Shown here piece after piece: positions 17,053 through 25,180 of a stretch of DNA of 64,000 bases. Source of the DNA: Pseudomonas sp. MYb118 (GTDB lineage Bacteria > Pseudomonadota > Gammaproteobacteria > Pseudomonadales > Pseudomonadaceae); the NCBI RefSeq assembly GCF_040947875.1, contig NZ_JBFRXN010000004.1:496001-560000 (forward strand), given 5' to 3'. A model generated the notes under the pieces. That model did no database searches. It worked only from the letters and a program-made list of their open reading frames with translations, and had not been told where the DNA came from. Every line of letters starts with the position of its first letter. Position 1 is the first letter of the stretch. The translations under genes were made by a program, and so were the position numbers.

Positions 17053-17499
17053 TTACTCCGCCACCCCCTGACTCCTTCCCAACCCCATATTCACCGCCAT
17101 CCACCCATTCACCGCCGCCTCCCCAGCCTCGGCAAACACCCTCTCCAGCAACTTCACCTGCTCACGCCGCAGCGCCTGTTCGAACTTCGCCCCCTCCACG
17201 GTCAGCTCCAGCAGGCGTTTACGCTTGTCGGTCTCGCTGGCGACGCTGTTCACCAGGTTCATCTCCACCAACTGACGCAGGGGAATGTTCAACGCCTGCT
17301 TGGTCACGCCCAGCAGCGCCAGCAACTCCTTGACGCTGAGGTTGGGGTAGCGGGCGATGAAAAACACGATGCGCTGGTGCACCCGGCTGAGGCCGCGACG
17401 CTCGAGCATTTCATCGGCCTTGGCGGTAAACGCCTGGTAGCCGAAGAAGAACGCTTCCATGGCCTGCTGCTGGGAAGCGGGATTTTTAAGGTCAAGCAT
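17053..17499 (-). CDS. MarR-family transcriptional regulator
   Basis: A 148-residue winged-helix protein. Residues about 38-100 form the DNA-binding domain: SRVHQRIVFFIARYPNLSVKELLALLGVTKQALNIPLRQLVEMNLV, then the wing with DKRKRLLELT. It is divergent from the aminotransferase gene with only 82 bases between start codons. Two near-identical inverted repeats, GTCAA-N5-TTGAC, lie there, one covering this gene's own start codon. It therefore probably represses itself and the aminotransferase. The inducing ligand is unknown. Confidence 0.9.
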   Translation of the reverse strand: MLDLKNPASQQQAMEAFFFGYQAFTAKADEMLERRGLSRVHQRIVFFIARYPNLSVKELLALLGVTKQALNIPLRQLVEMNLVNSVASETDKRKRLLELTVEGAKFEQALRREQVKLLERVFAEAGEAAVNGWMAVNMGLGRSQGVAE

Positions 17500-17505
17500 G
17501 TTGAC
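17491..17505. promoter_or_regulatory. MarR operator candidate 1 (GTCAAGCATGTTGAC)
   Basis: An inverted repeat GTCAA-N5-TTGAC that overlaps the marR start codon (17497-17499). Its centre is 42 bp, four helical turns, from candidate 2. Confidence 0.6.
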
Positions 17506-17532
17506 GTATCCGTTCGGGTTGTCGTAATTTCG

Positions 17533-17547
17533 GTCAAGCAGTTTGAC
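17533..17547. promoter_or_regulatory. MarR operator candidate 2 (GTCAAGCAGTTTGAC)
   Basis: The same GTCAA-N5-TTGAC arms, with GCA at the start of the spacer conserved too. It lies 35 bases before the aminotransferase ATG at 17582. Confidence 0.6.
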
Positions 17548-17581
17548 TCATTTCCCCACGGCCTCGCTACCGGTGACTCCC

Positions 17582-18748
17582 ATGGCATTTTCCGAACGTG
17601 TCTCGCGCCTCAAAAGTTCTCTCATCCGTGAAATCCTGGCCGCGGCCCAGCGTCCGGAGGTGATGTCGTTCGCCGGTGGCCTGCCGGCCGAGGCGATGCT
17701 GCCCAAGGTCGAGTGGGACGACATGCCCGCGAGCATCGGCCAGTACGGCATGAGCGAAGGCGAGCCGGCGTTGCGCGAAGCCCTGGCGGCGCAGGCGCGG
17801 GCGCTGGGGGTGCCGTGCGAGGCCAGCCAGGTTCTGGTGGTCAGCGGTTCGCAGCAGACCCTGGACCTGGCGGCCAAGCTGTACATCGACCAAGGCACCG
17901 AGATTCTTCTCGAAGCGCCGACCTACCTGGCCGCGTTGCAGATCTTCCAGTTGTTCGGCGCCGACTGCATCACTGTGCCGCAAGAGGCGGATGGCCCGGA
18001 CCTGGCGGCCCTGCGCAGTCGCCTGGAAAAACACCGGCCGGCGTTCATCTACCTGATCCCGACGTTCCAGAACCCGTCGGCGGTGCGCTACAGCGAGGCC
18101 AAGCGCGATGCGGTCGCAGCGCTGCTGGATGAATTCGGCGTGACCCTGATCGAAGACGAGCCGTATCGCGAGCTGACCTTCGATGGTGGCAACGCCACAC
18201 CGATCGTCAGTCGCTTGCACAAAGCCAGCTGGATCTACACTGGCACCGTGTCGAAAACCTTGTTGCCGGGGCTGCGGGTGGGTTACCTGATCGCCAGCCC
18301 GGACCTGTTACCGCACCTGCTCAAGCTCAAGCAATCGGCCGACCTGCACACCAATCGCCTCGGCCAGTGGCAGGCGCTGCAATGGATCGGCTCGGAAAAA
18401 TACCAGCAGCACTTGAGTGAGCTTCGGGATTTTTACCGGGTGCGGCGGGATACGTTCGAAAGGGCGCTGCAAGAGCATTTCGCTGACCTGGCCGAGTGGC
18501 AGGTGCCCCAGGGCGGGCTGTTTTTCTGGCTGACGCTCAAGCAGCCGCTGGATACGCGCACCTTGCTCAACGCGGCACTGGCGGCGGATGTGGCGTTCAT
18601 GCCGGGCGAACCGTTTTTCCCTGAGCCGGATCGGCATCTTGGGTATTTGCGGCTGAACTTCAGCCATATCGAACCGGCGCGGTTGGGGGAGGGGCTCAAG
18701 CGGTTGGCAGCGGTGGTGCGGCAGGCGCAGGCGGCTGAGGCGGCCTGA
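17582..18748 (+). CDS. PLP-dependent aminotransferase (class I/II, 2-aminoadipate/MocR-like type)
   Basis: A 388-residue fold-type I aminotransferase. The N-terminus (MSFAGGLPAEAMLP near residue 27) and the QYGMSEGEPALREALA block (near 52) mark the branch that contains 2-aminoadipate and multi-substrate aminotransferases. IEDEPYRELTFDG and the PLP-lysine site TGTVSKTLLPGLRVGYL (near 220-236) are visible. There is no HTH domain, so this is an enzyme rather than a MocR regulator. I use the ATG at 17582; an upstream TTG at 17543 falls inside the operator-like repeat. It is divergent from, and probably controlled by, the MarR gene. The substrate is unknown. Confidence 0.88.
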   Translation: MAFSERVSRLKSSLIREILAAAQRPEVMSFAGGLPAEAMLPKVEWDDMPASIGQYGMSEGEPALREALAAQARALGVPCEASQVLVVSGSQQTLDLAAKLYIDQGTEILLEAPTYLAALQIFQLFGADCITVPQEADGPDLAALRSRLEKHRPAFIYLIPTFQNPSAVRYSEAKRDAVAALLDEFGVTLIEDEPYRELTFDGGNATPIVSRLHKASWIYTGTVSKTLLPGLRVGYLIASPDLLPHLLKLKQSADLHTNRLGQWQALQWIGSEKYQQHLSELRDFYRVRRDTFERALQEHFADLAEWQVPQGGLFFWLTLKQPLDTRTLLNAALAADVAFMPGEPFFPEPDRHLGYLRLNFSHIEPARLGEGLKRLAAVVRQAQAAEAA

Positions 18749-18773
18749 GGATTTGTAGCGGCTGTGTTGGCCT

Positions 18774-18842
18774 CATCGCGAGCAGGCTCGCTCCCACAGT
18801 TTGGACGGTGTTCCCCTGTGGGAGCGAGCCTGCTCGCGATGA
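18774..18842. repeat. REPIN
   Basis: Inverted plus direct REP copies (CATCGCGAGCAGGCTCGCTC; TGTGGGAGCGAGCCTGCTCG) between the convergent aminotransferase and glutaredoxin-like genes. Confidence 0.9.
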
Positions 18843-18867
18843 CTGACTTCAATTCACTGCAAAAATC

Positions 18868-19239
18868 TCAGACCGCAGCAAACCGCTTATCCAGATAATC
18901 AATGATCACCTTGGACTCATACATCCAGGTGGTCTGCCCGTTCTCTTCGATGCGCAGGCACGGCACCTTGATCTTGCCGCCCTGTTCCAGCAGCGTCTGG
19001 CGATCCTGTTCGTTGTTCTTCGCGTCACGCAGGGCCACCGGCACGTTCAGGCGGCGCAGGGTGCGGCGGGTTTTCACGCAGAACGGGCAGGCGTGGAACT
19101 GGTACAGGGTCAGGTCCTTGGCGGCCGCTTCGACCTGGGCTTGGGCGGCAGCAGGGCGCTGCTTCTTGCCGGGACGGGTGATGAAGTCGATGAAGATGAT
19201 CAGTTGGCCGAGGCCGACACGAAGTGCTTTGACGAACAC
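18868..19239 (-). CDS. glutaredoxin-like (thioredoxin-fold) protein with N-terminal hydrophobic segment
   Basis: A 123-residue protein whose residues about 42-123 form a glutaredoxin/GST-N domain: LTLYQFHACPFCVKTRRTL contains the redox motif CPFC, and KVPCLRIEENGQTTWMYESKVIIDYL holds the cis-proline and the glutathione-binding ES region. The first 25 residues are moderately hydrophobic (VGLGQLIIFIDFI) and may attach it to the membrane. The start is a GTG at 19239 after GAGG. It probably reduces glutathione mixed disulphides; the target is not evident from neighbours. Confidence 0.86.
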   Translation of the reverse strand: MFVKALRVGLGQLIIFIDFITRPGKKQRPAAAQAQVEAAAKDLTLYQFHACPFCVKTRRTLRRLNVPVALRDAKNNEQDRQTLLEQGGKIKVPCLRIEENGQTTWMYESKVIIDYLDKRFAAV

Positions 19240-19298
19240 GAGACAAGCCTCACGAGGGCAAAAGAAGGCGCGCAGCTTACCTGATTTTTCGGCGGCGA

Positions 19299-19327
19299 AA
19301 AAAAACCGGCGATGAACGCCGGTTTTC
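19299..19327 (-). terminator. Rho-independent terminator after folE
   Basis: A perfect 10-bp stem AAAACCGGCG / CGCCGGTTTT with a 5-base loop, followed on the minus strand by an uninterrupted run of T residues. Confidence 0.92.
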
Positions 19328-19340
19328 CTGTGCGGGCGAA

Positions 19341-19886
19341 TTACTTGATCAGGCTGAGGAATTCGCTGCGGGTGGCCGCGTTTTCGCGGAACTCACCGAG
19401 CATCACCGAAGTGATCATCGACGAGTTCTGCTTCTCGACACCGCGCATCATCATGCACATGTGCTTGGCCTCGATCACCACCGCAACGCCCAGGGCGCCG
19501 GTGACCTGCTGGACCGCATCGGCGATCTGGCGGCTGAGGTTTTCCTGGATCTGCAGGCGGCGGGCGTACATGTCGACGATCCGCGCGACCTTGGACAGGC
19601 CCAGCACCTTGCCACTCGGGATGTAGGCGACGTGGGCCTTGCCGATGAAGGGCAGCAAGTGGTGTTCGCACAACGAGTACAGCTCGATGTCTTTGACCAG
19701 CACCATTTCGCTGTTGTCGGAGCTGAACAAGGCACCGTTGGTGACTTCTTCCAGTGTCTGCTCATAACCGCGGCAGAGGTACTGCATGGCTTTGGCGGCA
19801 CGCTTCGGTGTGTCGAGCAGGCCCTCGCGGGAGACGTCCTCGCCGAGTTGGCCGAGGATCGCGGTGTAATTCTGTTCCAGGGACAT
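19341..19886 (-). CDS. folE: GTP cyclohydrolase I
   Basis: A 181-residue enzyme that converts GTP to 7,8-dihydroneopterin triphosphate, the first step of folate (pterin) synthesis. Zinc-ligand motifs are present: [18 protein letters not shown] (near 72-89) with the Cys-His pair, and a second Cys in [12 protein letters not shown] (near 143). [18 protein letters not shown] near residue 23 is the N-terminal family block. It ends at a strong terminator and lies just downstream of smrA. In Pseudomonas more than one folE copy is common, so this may not be the only one. Confidence 0.95.
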   Translation of the reverse strand: MSLEQNYTAILGQLGEDVSREGLLDTPKRAAKAMQYLCRGYEQTLEEVTNGALFSSDNSEMVLVKDIELYSLCEHHLLPFIGKAHVAYIPSGKVLGLSKVARIVDMYARRLQIQENLSRQIADAVQQVTGALGVAVVIEAKHMCMMMRGVEKQNSSMITSVMLGEFRENAATRSEFLSLIK

Positions 19887-19963
19887 GAAACTACCTGTGG
19901 GATTTTACGCAAAGGGCAAGGGTACGGCGGCAAACACGGCGCTGCAAGCGTGTCGCAACGGGA

Positions 19964-20521
19964 TTATTCGTCGCGACCCTCCATCATGGTGCGTTTGAGC
20001 ATCACGTACAGCGCTCCGGCACCGCCATGTTTCGCCTGGCAGGAGGTGAAACCAAGCACCTGCGGATGCTGACGCAGCCAGGTGTTGACGTGACTTTTGA
20101 TCATCGGCCGCTTGCCGTCCAGGCGCACGGCCTTGCCGTGGGTGACGCGCACGCAACGGACTTCCAGCTGGGTCGCTTCGGCGAGGAATGCCCAGAGGGT
20201 TTCCCGGGCTTTTTCCACGCTCATGCCGTGCAGGTCGAGGCTGCCTTCGAACGGGATCTGGCCGATCTTGAGCTTGCGCATCTGGCTTTCCTGCACACCG
20301 TCGCGCGCCCACATCAGCTCGTCTTCCGGGCCGACGTCGATCACGAACTGGTCGGACAGGCCGTCAACCTGGGTGGCATCGGTGCGCACGGTGGCGGCCT
20401 GGCGCAGCTTGGCGATCTGTGCGCGGTCAGCCTTGGGTTTGCCGGTGTCGGCGCGGTCGTGCTTGATCGGCTTGACGCCTTGGATGGCACTTTTGAACAG
20501 GGAAAAATCGTCGTCTTGCAT
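19964..20521 (-). CDS. Smr-domain protein (SmrA/YdaL-type)
   Basis: A 185-residue protein. The N-terminal half is charged and probably extended. The C-terminal Smr domain (about residues 95-178) shows LDLHGMSVEKARETLWAFL, the HGKAV loop and GGAGALYVMLKR. Smr domains are nicking endonucleases or RNA-associated nucleases; the stand-alone bacterial type is linked to DNA or ribosome quality control. The ATG at 20521 follows CGGAGGC. It sits directly upstream of folE with 77 bases between. Confidence 0.88.
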   Translation of the reverse strand: MQDDDFSLFKSAIQGVKPIKHDRADTGKPKADRAQIAKLRQAATVRTDATQVDGLSDQFVIDVGPEDELMWARDGVQESQMRKLKIGQIPFEGSLDLHGMSVEKARETLWAFLAEATQLEVRCVRVTHGKAVRLDGKRPMIKSHVNTWLRQHPQVLGFTSCQAKHGGAGALYVMLKRTMMEGRDE

Positions 20522-20609
20522 GTCAGCCTCCGCGAAGGGCGGCCAGTTTACCCAAGTCCAGACATGACCGATAACAATTGCGGCCTGCCGTAATGCCAGG
20601 CCGTCATTT

Positions 20610-20930
20610 TCAATCGTGTTTTTTCATCAGGTGCGGCGACATGTTCAGCTCGCGGGACTGGCGCGCACGGCGACGGCAGCGACGCCACAGCCACACGCCC
20701 AGGTAAAGTACGAACAGGCCAACGGCCAGGATGATGGCCGAGCCCAGTGGGCTGGCATTCAGTTCGCCCAGTGCGGGCGGGCGCCCGAGCAGGCTGGCGG
20801 CCCCGGCCATGGCCAGCAGGACCCCGCAGGTTGCCAGCAGTGCAGCGAAGGCTGCACCTATTCTAAATCGCCAGTTGCTTTGGCCTTTGGGCCGCAAGCG
20901 GCGAGCGTCAAATCCATCGGATAGCTTCAT
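20610..20930 (-). CDS. small two-helix membrane protein, unknown function
   Basis: A 106-residue protein with two hydrophobic segments (about residues 22-44 and 58-78), a basic cluster RRCRRRARQSRE after the second, and a short hydrophilic tail. I chose the ATG at 20930 because GGAAGG lies at good spacing; an upstream ATG at 20945 adds five residues. It matches no family I recognise beyond uncharacterised Pseudomonas membrane proteins. Confidence 0.7.
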   Translation of the reverse strand: MKLSDGFDARRLRPKGQSNWRFRIGAAFAALLATCGVLLAMAGAASLLGRPPALGELNASPLGSAIILAVGLFVLYLGVWLWRRCRRRARQSRELNMSPHLMKKHD

Positions 20931-21061
20931 TCCGACCTTCCTCAATGGGTATCGGCCCTTCGACCGGAAGTTGACCGGGATGTTCCTGAGGCTATGACAA
21001 TTACGGCTAACGGGCGGCTTTAGCGGATGAGCGGCGGCATAAACCGCTCATCGTGCGGCGA

Positions 21062-21652
21062 TCAGATCAGATCGCGGGTCAGGGCGAGGGTGGCGAAGTT
21101 GTCGGCCATGATCGCCATTTCGGTCTGTTGAACGTGGTCGGCGCTCAACACGCCGCCCTTGTAGGGCAAATCGCGGGTAGCACAGGCGTCTTCAACCAGG
21201 GTGCAGCGAAAACCCAGGTTCTTCGCGGCGCGCACGGTGGTGCTGACACTGGAGTGGCTCATGAATCCACACACGATCAGGTCGAGGGAACCCAGGTTCT
21301 GCAGGCGTTCGAGCAGTTCGGTGCCGTGGAATGCGCTCGGCAGCAACTTGCCGATGATGGTCTCGTCGGCCTGCGGCTCCAGGCCGGGGATGAACTCACC
21401 GCGCTCGCCCTGCGGGTCGAACAGCCCGCCGACGGTGCCAAGGTGGCGCACATGCACAATGGGGCGGCCGGCAGCGCGGGCCGCGGTCACCAGTTGCTTG
21501 ATGTTCGCGACGGCAGCATCCATGCCGCTCAGGGCCAGCGGGCCGCTGAGGTACTCTTTCTGGGCATCGATGATCACAAGCGTCGCATGACTCAGATTGG
21601 CGGCGGCATAACCGCGGCCACTGAGTTGAAACATCGTTTTTGGAACGGACAT
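21062..21652 (-). CDS. isochorismatase/cysteine-hydrolase family protein with Ser in place of the catalytic Cys
   Basis: A 196-residue alpha/beta hydrolase of the isochorismatase-like family. The acidic residue of the usual Asp-Lys-Cys triad is present in LVIIDAQKEYL (Asp near 29), and a candidate lysine is in IIGKLLPSAF (near 101). The nucleophile loop reads CGFMSHSSVSTTVRAA, where the family normally has T-x-x-C-V-x-x-T, so the cysteine is serine. The ATG at 21652 follows GGAGC. It lies upstream of, and divergent from, prmB. The reaction is unknown. The Ser change may mean altered chemistry or a non-nucleophilic mechanism as in true isochorismatases. Confidence 0.85.
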   Translation of the reverse strand: MSVPKTMFQLSGRGYAAANLSHATLVIIDAQKEYLSGPLALSGMDAAVANIKQLVTAARAAGRPIVHVRHLGTVGGLFDPQGERGEFIPGLEPQADETIIGKLLPSAFHGTELLERLQNLGSLDLIVCGFMSHSSVSTTVRAAKNLGFRCTLVEDACATRDLPYKGGVLSADHVQQTEMAIMADNFATLALTRDLI

Positions 21653-21891
21653 TCTGGGGCTCCTTCGGGTGGGGCTTTTGCGACATTGTCCTCTGGCTGA
21701 GCGTTTCTGTGAATCGCTACCAACGCAGGGGCCGTCGTTGCTGGCTTACAGCGTTGTCAAGATCCTCGTTTTGTTCAATAGCCAGCACAAAAAATGGAGA
21801 AGTCCTACGTCGATGCCGAAGTTTTTCCTGCGTCGTCGTCGCGCGTTTTGGCTGTTAGAATCGCCTGTCGTTTTTTCTGGAGTTTGCCGCT

Positions 21892-22800
21892 GTGATCACT
21901 TCCCGACTTCGTACCCTGCGTGACCATATCCGTTGGGCCGTCAGCCGCTTCCATGGGGAGGATCTGTTTTTCGGCCATGGCACCGACAACGCGTGGGACG
22001 AAGCGCGCCAACTGGTGTTGGGGGCCTTGCACCTGCCGTGGGAAATTTCCGATGCCTACCTCGACTGCAATCTCGAGGACGATGAGCTGGTGCGCCTGCA
22101 ACGCATGCTCAAGCGCCGCATCGAAGAGCGTATTCCTACCGCTTACCTGCTCGGCGAGGCCTGGTTCTGCGGCCTGCCGTTCATTGTCGACGAGCGCGTG
22201 CTGATCCCGCGTTCCCCGATCGGCGAGCTGATCGAAAAGCAGTTCAGCCCCTGGCTGGGCGCGGAACCTGCGCGCATCCTCGACCTGTGCACCGGCTCCG
22301 GCTGCATCGGCATCGCCTGCGCCTACGAGTTCCAGGACGCCGAAGTGGTGCTGGGCGACCTGTCGTTCGAAGCGCTGGAAGTGGCCAACCGCAACATCGA
22401 ACGCCATGGCGTCGAGGAGCGGGTGTACACGGTCCAGGGCGATGGCTTCGATGGTTTGCCAGGGCAACGTTTCGACCTGATCGTGTCGAACCCGCCCTAC
22501 GTCGATGCGGAAGATTTCGCCGACATGCCCCAGGAATACCAACACGAACCGGCACTGGGCCTGGCGTGTGGCGATGACGGCCTGAACCTGGTGCGGCGCA
22601 TGCTGGCCGAGGCCGGGGAACACCTGACCGAGAAGGGCTTGCTGATTGTCGAAGTGGGCAACAGCCAGGTGCACGTCGAAGCGCTGTACCCGGAAGTCGA
22701 CTTCGCCTGGCTCGATTTCCAGCGCGGCGGGCATGGCGTGTTCATGTTGACGGCACAACAGTGCCGGGAGCATCAGGCCCTGTTCGCTTCGCGCGTTTGA
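21892..22800 (+). CDS. prmB: ribosomal protein uL3 N5-glutamine methyltransferase
   Basis: A 302-residue SAM-dependent methyltransferase that modifies a glutamine of ribosomal protein L3. It contains [17 protein letters not shown] (SAM-binding motif I, near 124-140) and the catalytic NPPYVD (near 200-205) that positions the glutamine amide. [16 protein letters not shown] before motif I is typical of PrmB rather than the release-factor enzyme PrmC. The start is a GTG at 21892 behind CTGGAG. A composite repeat separates it from the aroC region. Confidence 0.95.
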   Translation: MITSRLRTLRDHIRWAVSRFHGEDLFFGHGTDNAWDEARQLVLGALHLPWEISDAYLDCNLEDDELVRLQRMLKRRIEERIPTAYLLGEAWFCGLPFIVDERVLIPRSPIGELIEKQFSPWLGAEPARILDLCTGSGCIGIACAYEFQDAEVVLGDLSFEALEVANRNIERHGVEERVYTVQGDGFDGLPGQRFDLIVSNPPYVDAEDFADMPQEYQHEPALGLACGDDGLNLVRRMLAEAGEHLTEKGLLIVEVGNSQVHVEALYPEVDFAWLDFQRGGHGVFMLTAQQCREHQALFASRV

Positions 22801-22803
22801 CCT

Positions 22804-22830
22804 CTGTGGGAGCGAGCCTGCTCGCGATGG
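22804..22830 (+). repeat. single REP
   Basis: TGTGGGAGCGAGCCTGCTCG followed by CGATGG, four bases after the prmB stop and eleven bases before the long inverted-repeat element. Confidence 0.88.
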
Positions 22831-22840
22831 CGGCCTGTCG

Positions 22841-23105
22841 GTGTACATATCCATTCTGCCGTAACGGCCGCTAATGGTTCCGCCCTTACGGCGGGTGACT
22901 TTGGGGCGACAAAGTAACCAAAACGCTTGGCCCCTGACGTACGGCCCTTCGCTGACGCTCAGGGTTCCCTCGTTCCGGCCCTGCTCCGTGGGCCCGCCGC
23001 CATCGGCCATCCTTGGCCGAGGGCGGCTAACCCGGCATCCATGCCGGATTGCCCACTACGCAGAACCTCCACTCGGCCTTCCGACGGGGCAATCTGCGTC
23101 GCCTG
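22841..23105. repeat. composite element 1, left long inverted-repeat arm
   Basis: A 265-bp arm beginning GTGTACATATCC and ending GCGTCGCCTG. Its reverse complement occurs, with scattered mismatches, at 23807-24072, and close copies lie at 50015-50281 and 51400-51666. The arm is itself a chain of hairpins: CCGCCCTTACGGCGG, a CAAAGTAACC palindrome half, GCCGCC...GGCGGC and AACCCGGCATCCATGCCGG. The protein-like open frames across it only reflect its palindromic composition. Confidence 0.9.
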
Positions 23106-23125
23106 TGGGATCGCGGCTTTTCTTT

Positions 23126-23760
23126 CTGTAGGAGCGAGCTTGCTCGCGATGGTCGTCAACAGTGACGCGGGCTGTCTGGATGCCTGCGGTGTCTGGGCTA
23201 CCATCGCGAGCAAGCTCGCTCCTACAGGGGGTCGTGCTCGGCTTTTGATTTTGATCTTCTGTGGGGGCGAGCTTGCTCGCGATGGTCGTCAACAGTGACG
23301 CGGGCTGTCTGGATGCCTGCGGTGTCTGGGCTACCATCGCGAGCAAGCTCGCTCCTACAGGGGGTCGTGCTCGGCTTTTGATTTTGATCTTCTGTGGGGG
23401 CGAGCCTGCTCGCGATGGTCGTGAACGATGACGCGGGCTGTCTGGGAGCCTGCGGTGTCTGGGCTACCATCGCGAGCAAGCTCGCTCCTACAGGGGGTCG
23501 TGCTCGGCTTTTGATCTTGATCTTTTGTGGGAGCGGGCTTGCTCGCGATGGTCGTTAACGATGACGCGGGCTGTCTGGATGCCTGCGGTGTCTGGGCTAC
23601 CATCGCGAGCAAGCTCGCTCCTACAGGGGGGCGTGCTCGGCTTTTGATCTTGATCTTTTGTGGGAGCGGGCTTGCTCGCGATGGTCGTTAACGATGACGC
23701 GGGCTGTCTGGATGCCTGCGGTGTCTGGGCTACCATCGCGAGCAGGCTCGCTCCCACAGG
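23126..23760. repeat. composite element 1, tandem array of five 133-bp REPIN units
   Basis: Units start at 23126, 23259, 23392, 23525 and 23658, exactly 133 bases apart. Each is a plus REP, a loop beginning GGTCGT(C/T)AAC and ending GTGTCTGGGCTACCA, an inverted REP, and a linker containing CGTGCTCGGCTTTTGAT. The last unit has a diverged linker. Units differ at few positions, so amplification is recent or they are kept alike by recombination. Confidence 0.93.
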
Positions 23761-23806
23761 GGAAGGGCGTTGTGCTTTTGATCTTGAGCTTCTGACCGAG
23801 AATTAC

Positions 23807-24072
23807 CAGGCGACGAAGATTGCCCCGTCGGAAGGCCGAGTGGAGGTTCTGCGTAGTGGGCAACCCGGCATGGATGCCGGGTTAGCCGCCCTCGGCCAAG
23901 GATGGCCGATGGCGGCGGGCCCACGGAGCGGGACCGGAGCGAGGGAACCCTGAGCGTCAGCGAAGGGCCGTACGTCAGGGGCCGGGCGTTTTGGTTACTT
24001 TGGCGCGACAAAGTAACCCGCCGTAAGGGCGGAACCTTGAGTGGCCGTTACCGCAGAAACGGATATGTACAC
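23807..24072. repeat. composite element 1, right long inverted-repeat arm
   Basis: A 266-bp arm, the reverse complement of the left arm, ending GGATATGTACAC. Confidence 0.9.
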
Positions 24073-24272
24073 CCGTAAGGTCGCCATCGCGGGCAAGCCC
24101 GCTCCCACAGAGTCACCCGCCGTAAGGGCGGAACCCTAAGCGGCGGTTACCGCAGGAATGGATATGTACATCCGTAAAGACGCCATCGCGGGCAAGCCCG
24201 CTCCTACAGAGTAATCCGCCGTAAGGGCGGAACCTTAGGCGGCCGTTACCGCAAGAATGGATATGTACACCT
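24061..24272. repeat. short tandem units beside element 1
   Basis: Two roughly 99-bp copies of a unit: GGATATGTACAYCCGTAA, an inverted REP (GGGCAAGCCCGCTCC at about 24090 and 24190), CCGCCGTAAGGGCGGAACC, and GCGG.CGTTACCGCA. A third partial copy starts near 24257. The same unit occurs as the mirror image at 49806-50014, beside element 2. Confidence 0.85.
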
Positions 24273-24292
24273 GCAGGCCGCCAGCGCGAGCC

Positions 24293-25081
24293 TCAACGAT
24301 GCGTAGCAATCCAGATCAACAACCCCGCCTGAAACACCGCAAACGCCACCAGGCAAGTAATGGTAAAACGCAGCCCAGCGTCCTCACGCTTGTACTTGCT
24401 GACCTTTTCCTCATGCTTGCGAAGCTTCACTTCCTGCTCGGCCAGGTTCTGCTCGGCCTGCTGGAGCATCTGCGCGGCTTCGAGGATTTCCACCTGTTGC
24501 AGTTTTTCCGTGTTCCAGTCCGTCAGCAGGTCGCCGATCCGCGCGGCCTTGACGCTGCCCTTGAGATGTTGGGCATCGGCATACACCACGTCAAAGCCAT
24601 GCATGCGCAGAAAATGATCGCGGCGCAGGCGGGTGTCTTCGTTGAGGGCGTCCTTGTTATTCAGGTCGGTGCCGTCGAAGGTGTACGTCGGCCAGCGCTT
24701 TTTCGCCCAACTGATGCCCTGGGCGGCCAGATAGCGGCCGATACCCCGGTTCATCGGCTCGATCTGCAGGCTCTCCGGTTCGAAATGCACGCGCTTTTCG
24801 GCGTGATCGACCCACACGTCCAGATGATTCTGTTCCTTGCGCACACGCTGGCCGGGCAGGGAGATGGTCATGCGCAGCAGGCTGTGCTTCTTGTCATTGC
24901 GCTCGGCGTAGCCGAACTCGACGAAGCGCAGTGGCCGCCCGCCGGTGTTGCGGTCGGTCTGCAACGGCGCCAGGCGGAGCATCTTGTGGTGCTCGACGTG
25001 GACGTCTGCCCAGGGCAGCTCGACCGCTGGCGGTGCTTCTTTTTCAGCGGTGGTGTCGGGTGAAGTCTGGGTATCGGTCAT
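24293..25081 (-). CDS. unknown protein with coiled coil and C-terminal membrane anchor
   Basis: A 262-residue protein. Residues about 1-165 are a soluble domain (DVHVEHHKMLRLAPLQTDRN, NHLDVWVDHAEKRVHFEPE). Residues about 180-232 are strongly charged and heptad-like (QMLQQAEQNLAEQEVKLRKHEEKV), predicted coiled coil. The last 25 residues form one hydrophobic helix ending IWIATHR, so it is probably a tail-anchored inner-membrane protein. I use the ATG at 25081; the upstream ATG at 25159 adds 26 residues of poor quality. No family recognised. It lies next to the alpha/beta-hydrolase gene in the prmB-aroC interval. Confidence 0.75.
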   Translation of the reverse strand: MTDTQTSPDTTAEKEAPPAVELPWADVHVEHHKMLRLAPLQTDRNTGGRPLRFVEFGYAERNDKKHSLLRMTISLPGQRVRKEQNHLDVWVDHAEKRVHFEPESLQIEPMNRGIGRYLAAQGISWAKKRWPTYTFDGTDLNNKDALNEDTRLRRDHFLRMHGFDVVYADAQHLKGSVKAARIGDLLTDWNTEKLQQVEILEAAQMLQQAEQNLAEQEVKLRKHEEKVSKYKREDAGLRFTITCLVAFAVFQAGLLIWIATHR

Positions 25082-25180
25082 AACGGCGAGATCCTGTCCA
25101 AGCTCAGCATGTCGCCCGCACGTGCGCTGGCGACAAAGGCTTATCGGCCGTTTTCCCAAGTACTGGAGGGCAAAAAGCGC

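Noticed and set aside
17543..17581. Earlier TTG start for the aminotransferase
   Set aside because: The TTG lies inside the GTCAA-N5-TTGAC operator candidate and has no ribosome site; the family alignment starts after the ATG at 17582.
22874..23953. Many 80-100 codon frames with repeated SELARDG / ASKLAPT-type sequences
   Set aside because: They are translations of REP and long-arm repeats, often annotated as hypothetical proteins, with no ribosome sites.
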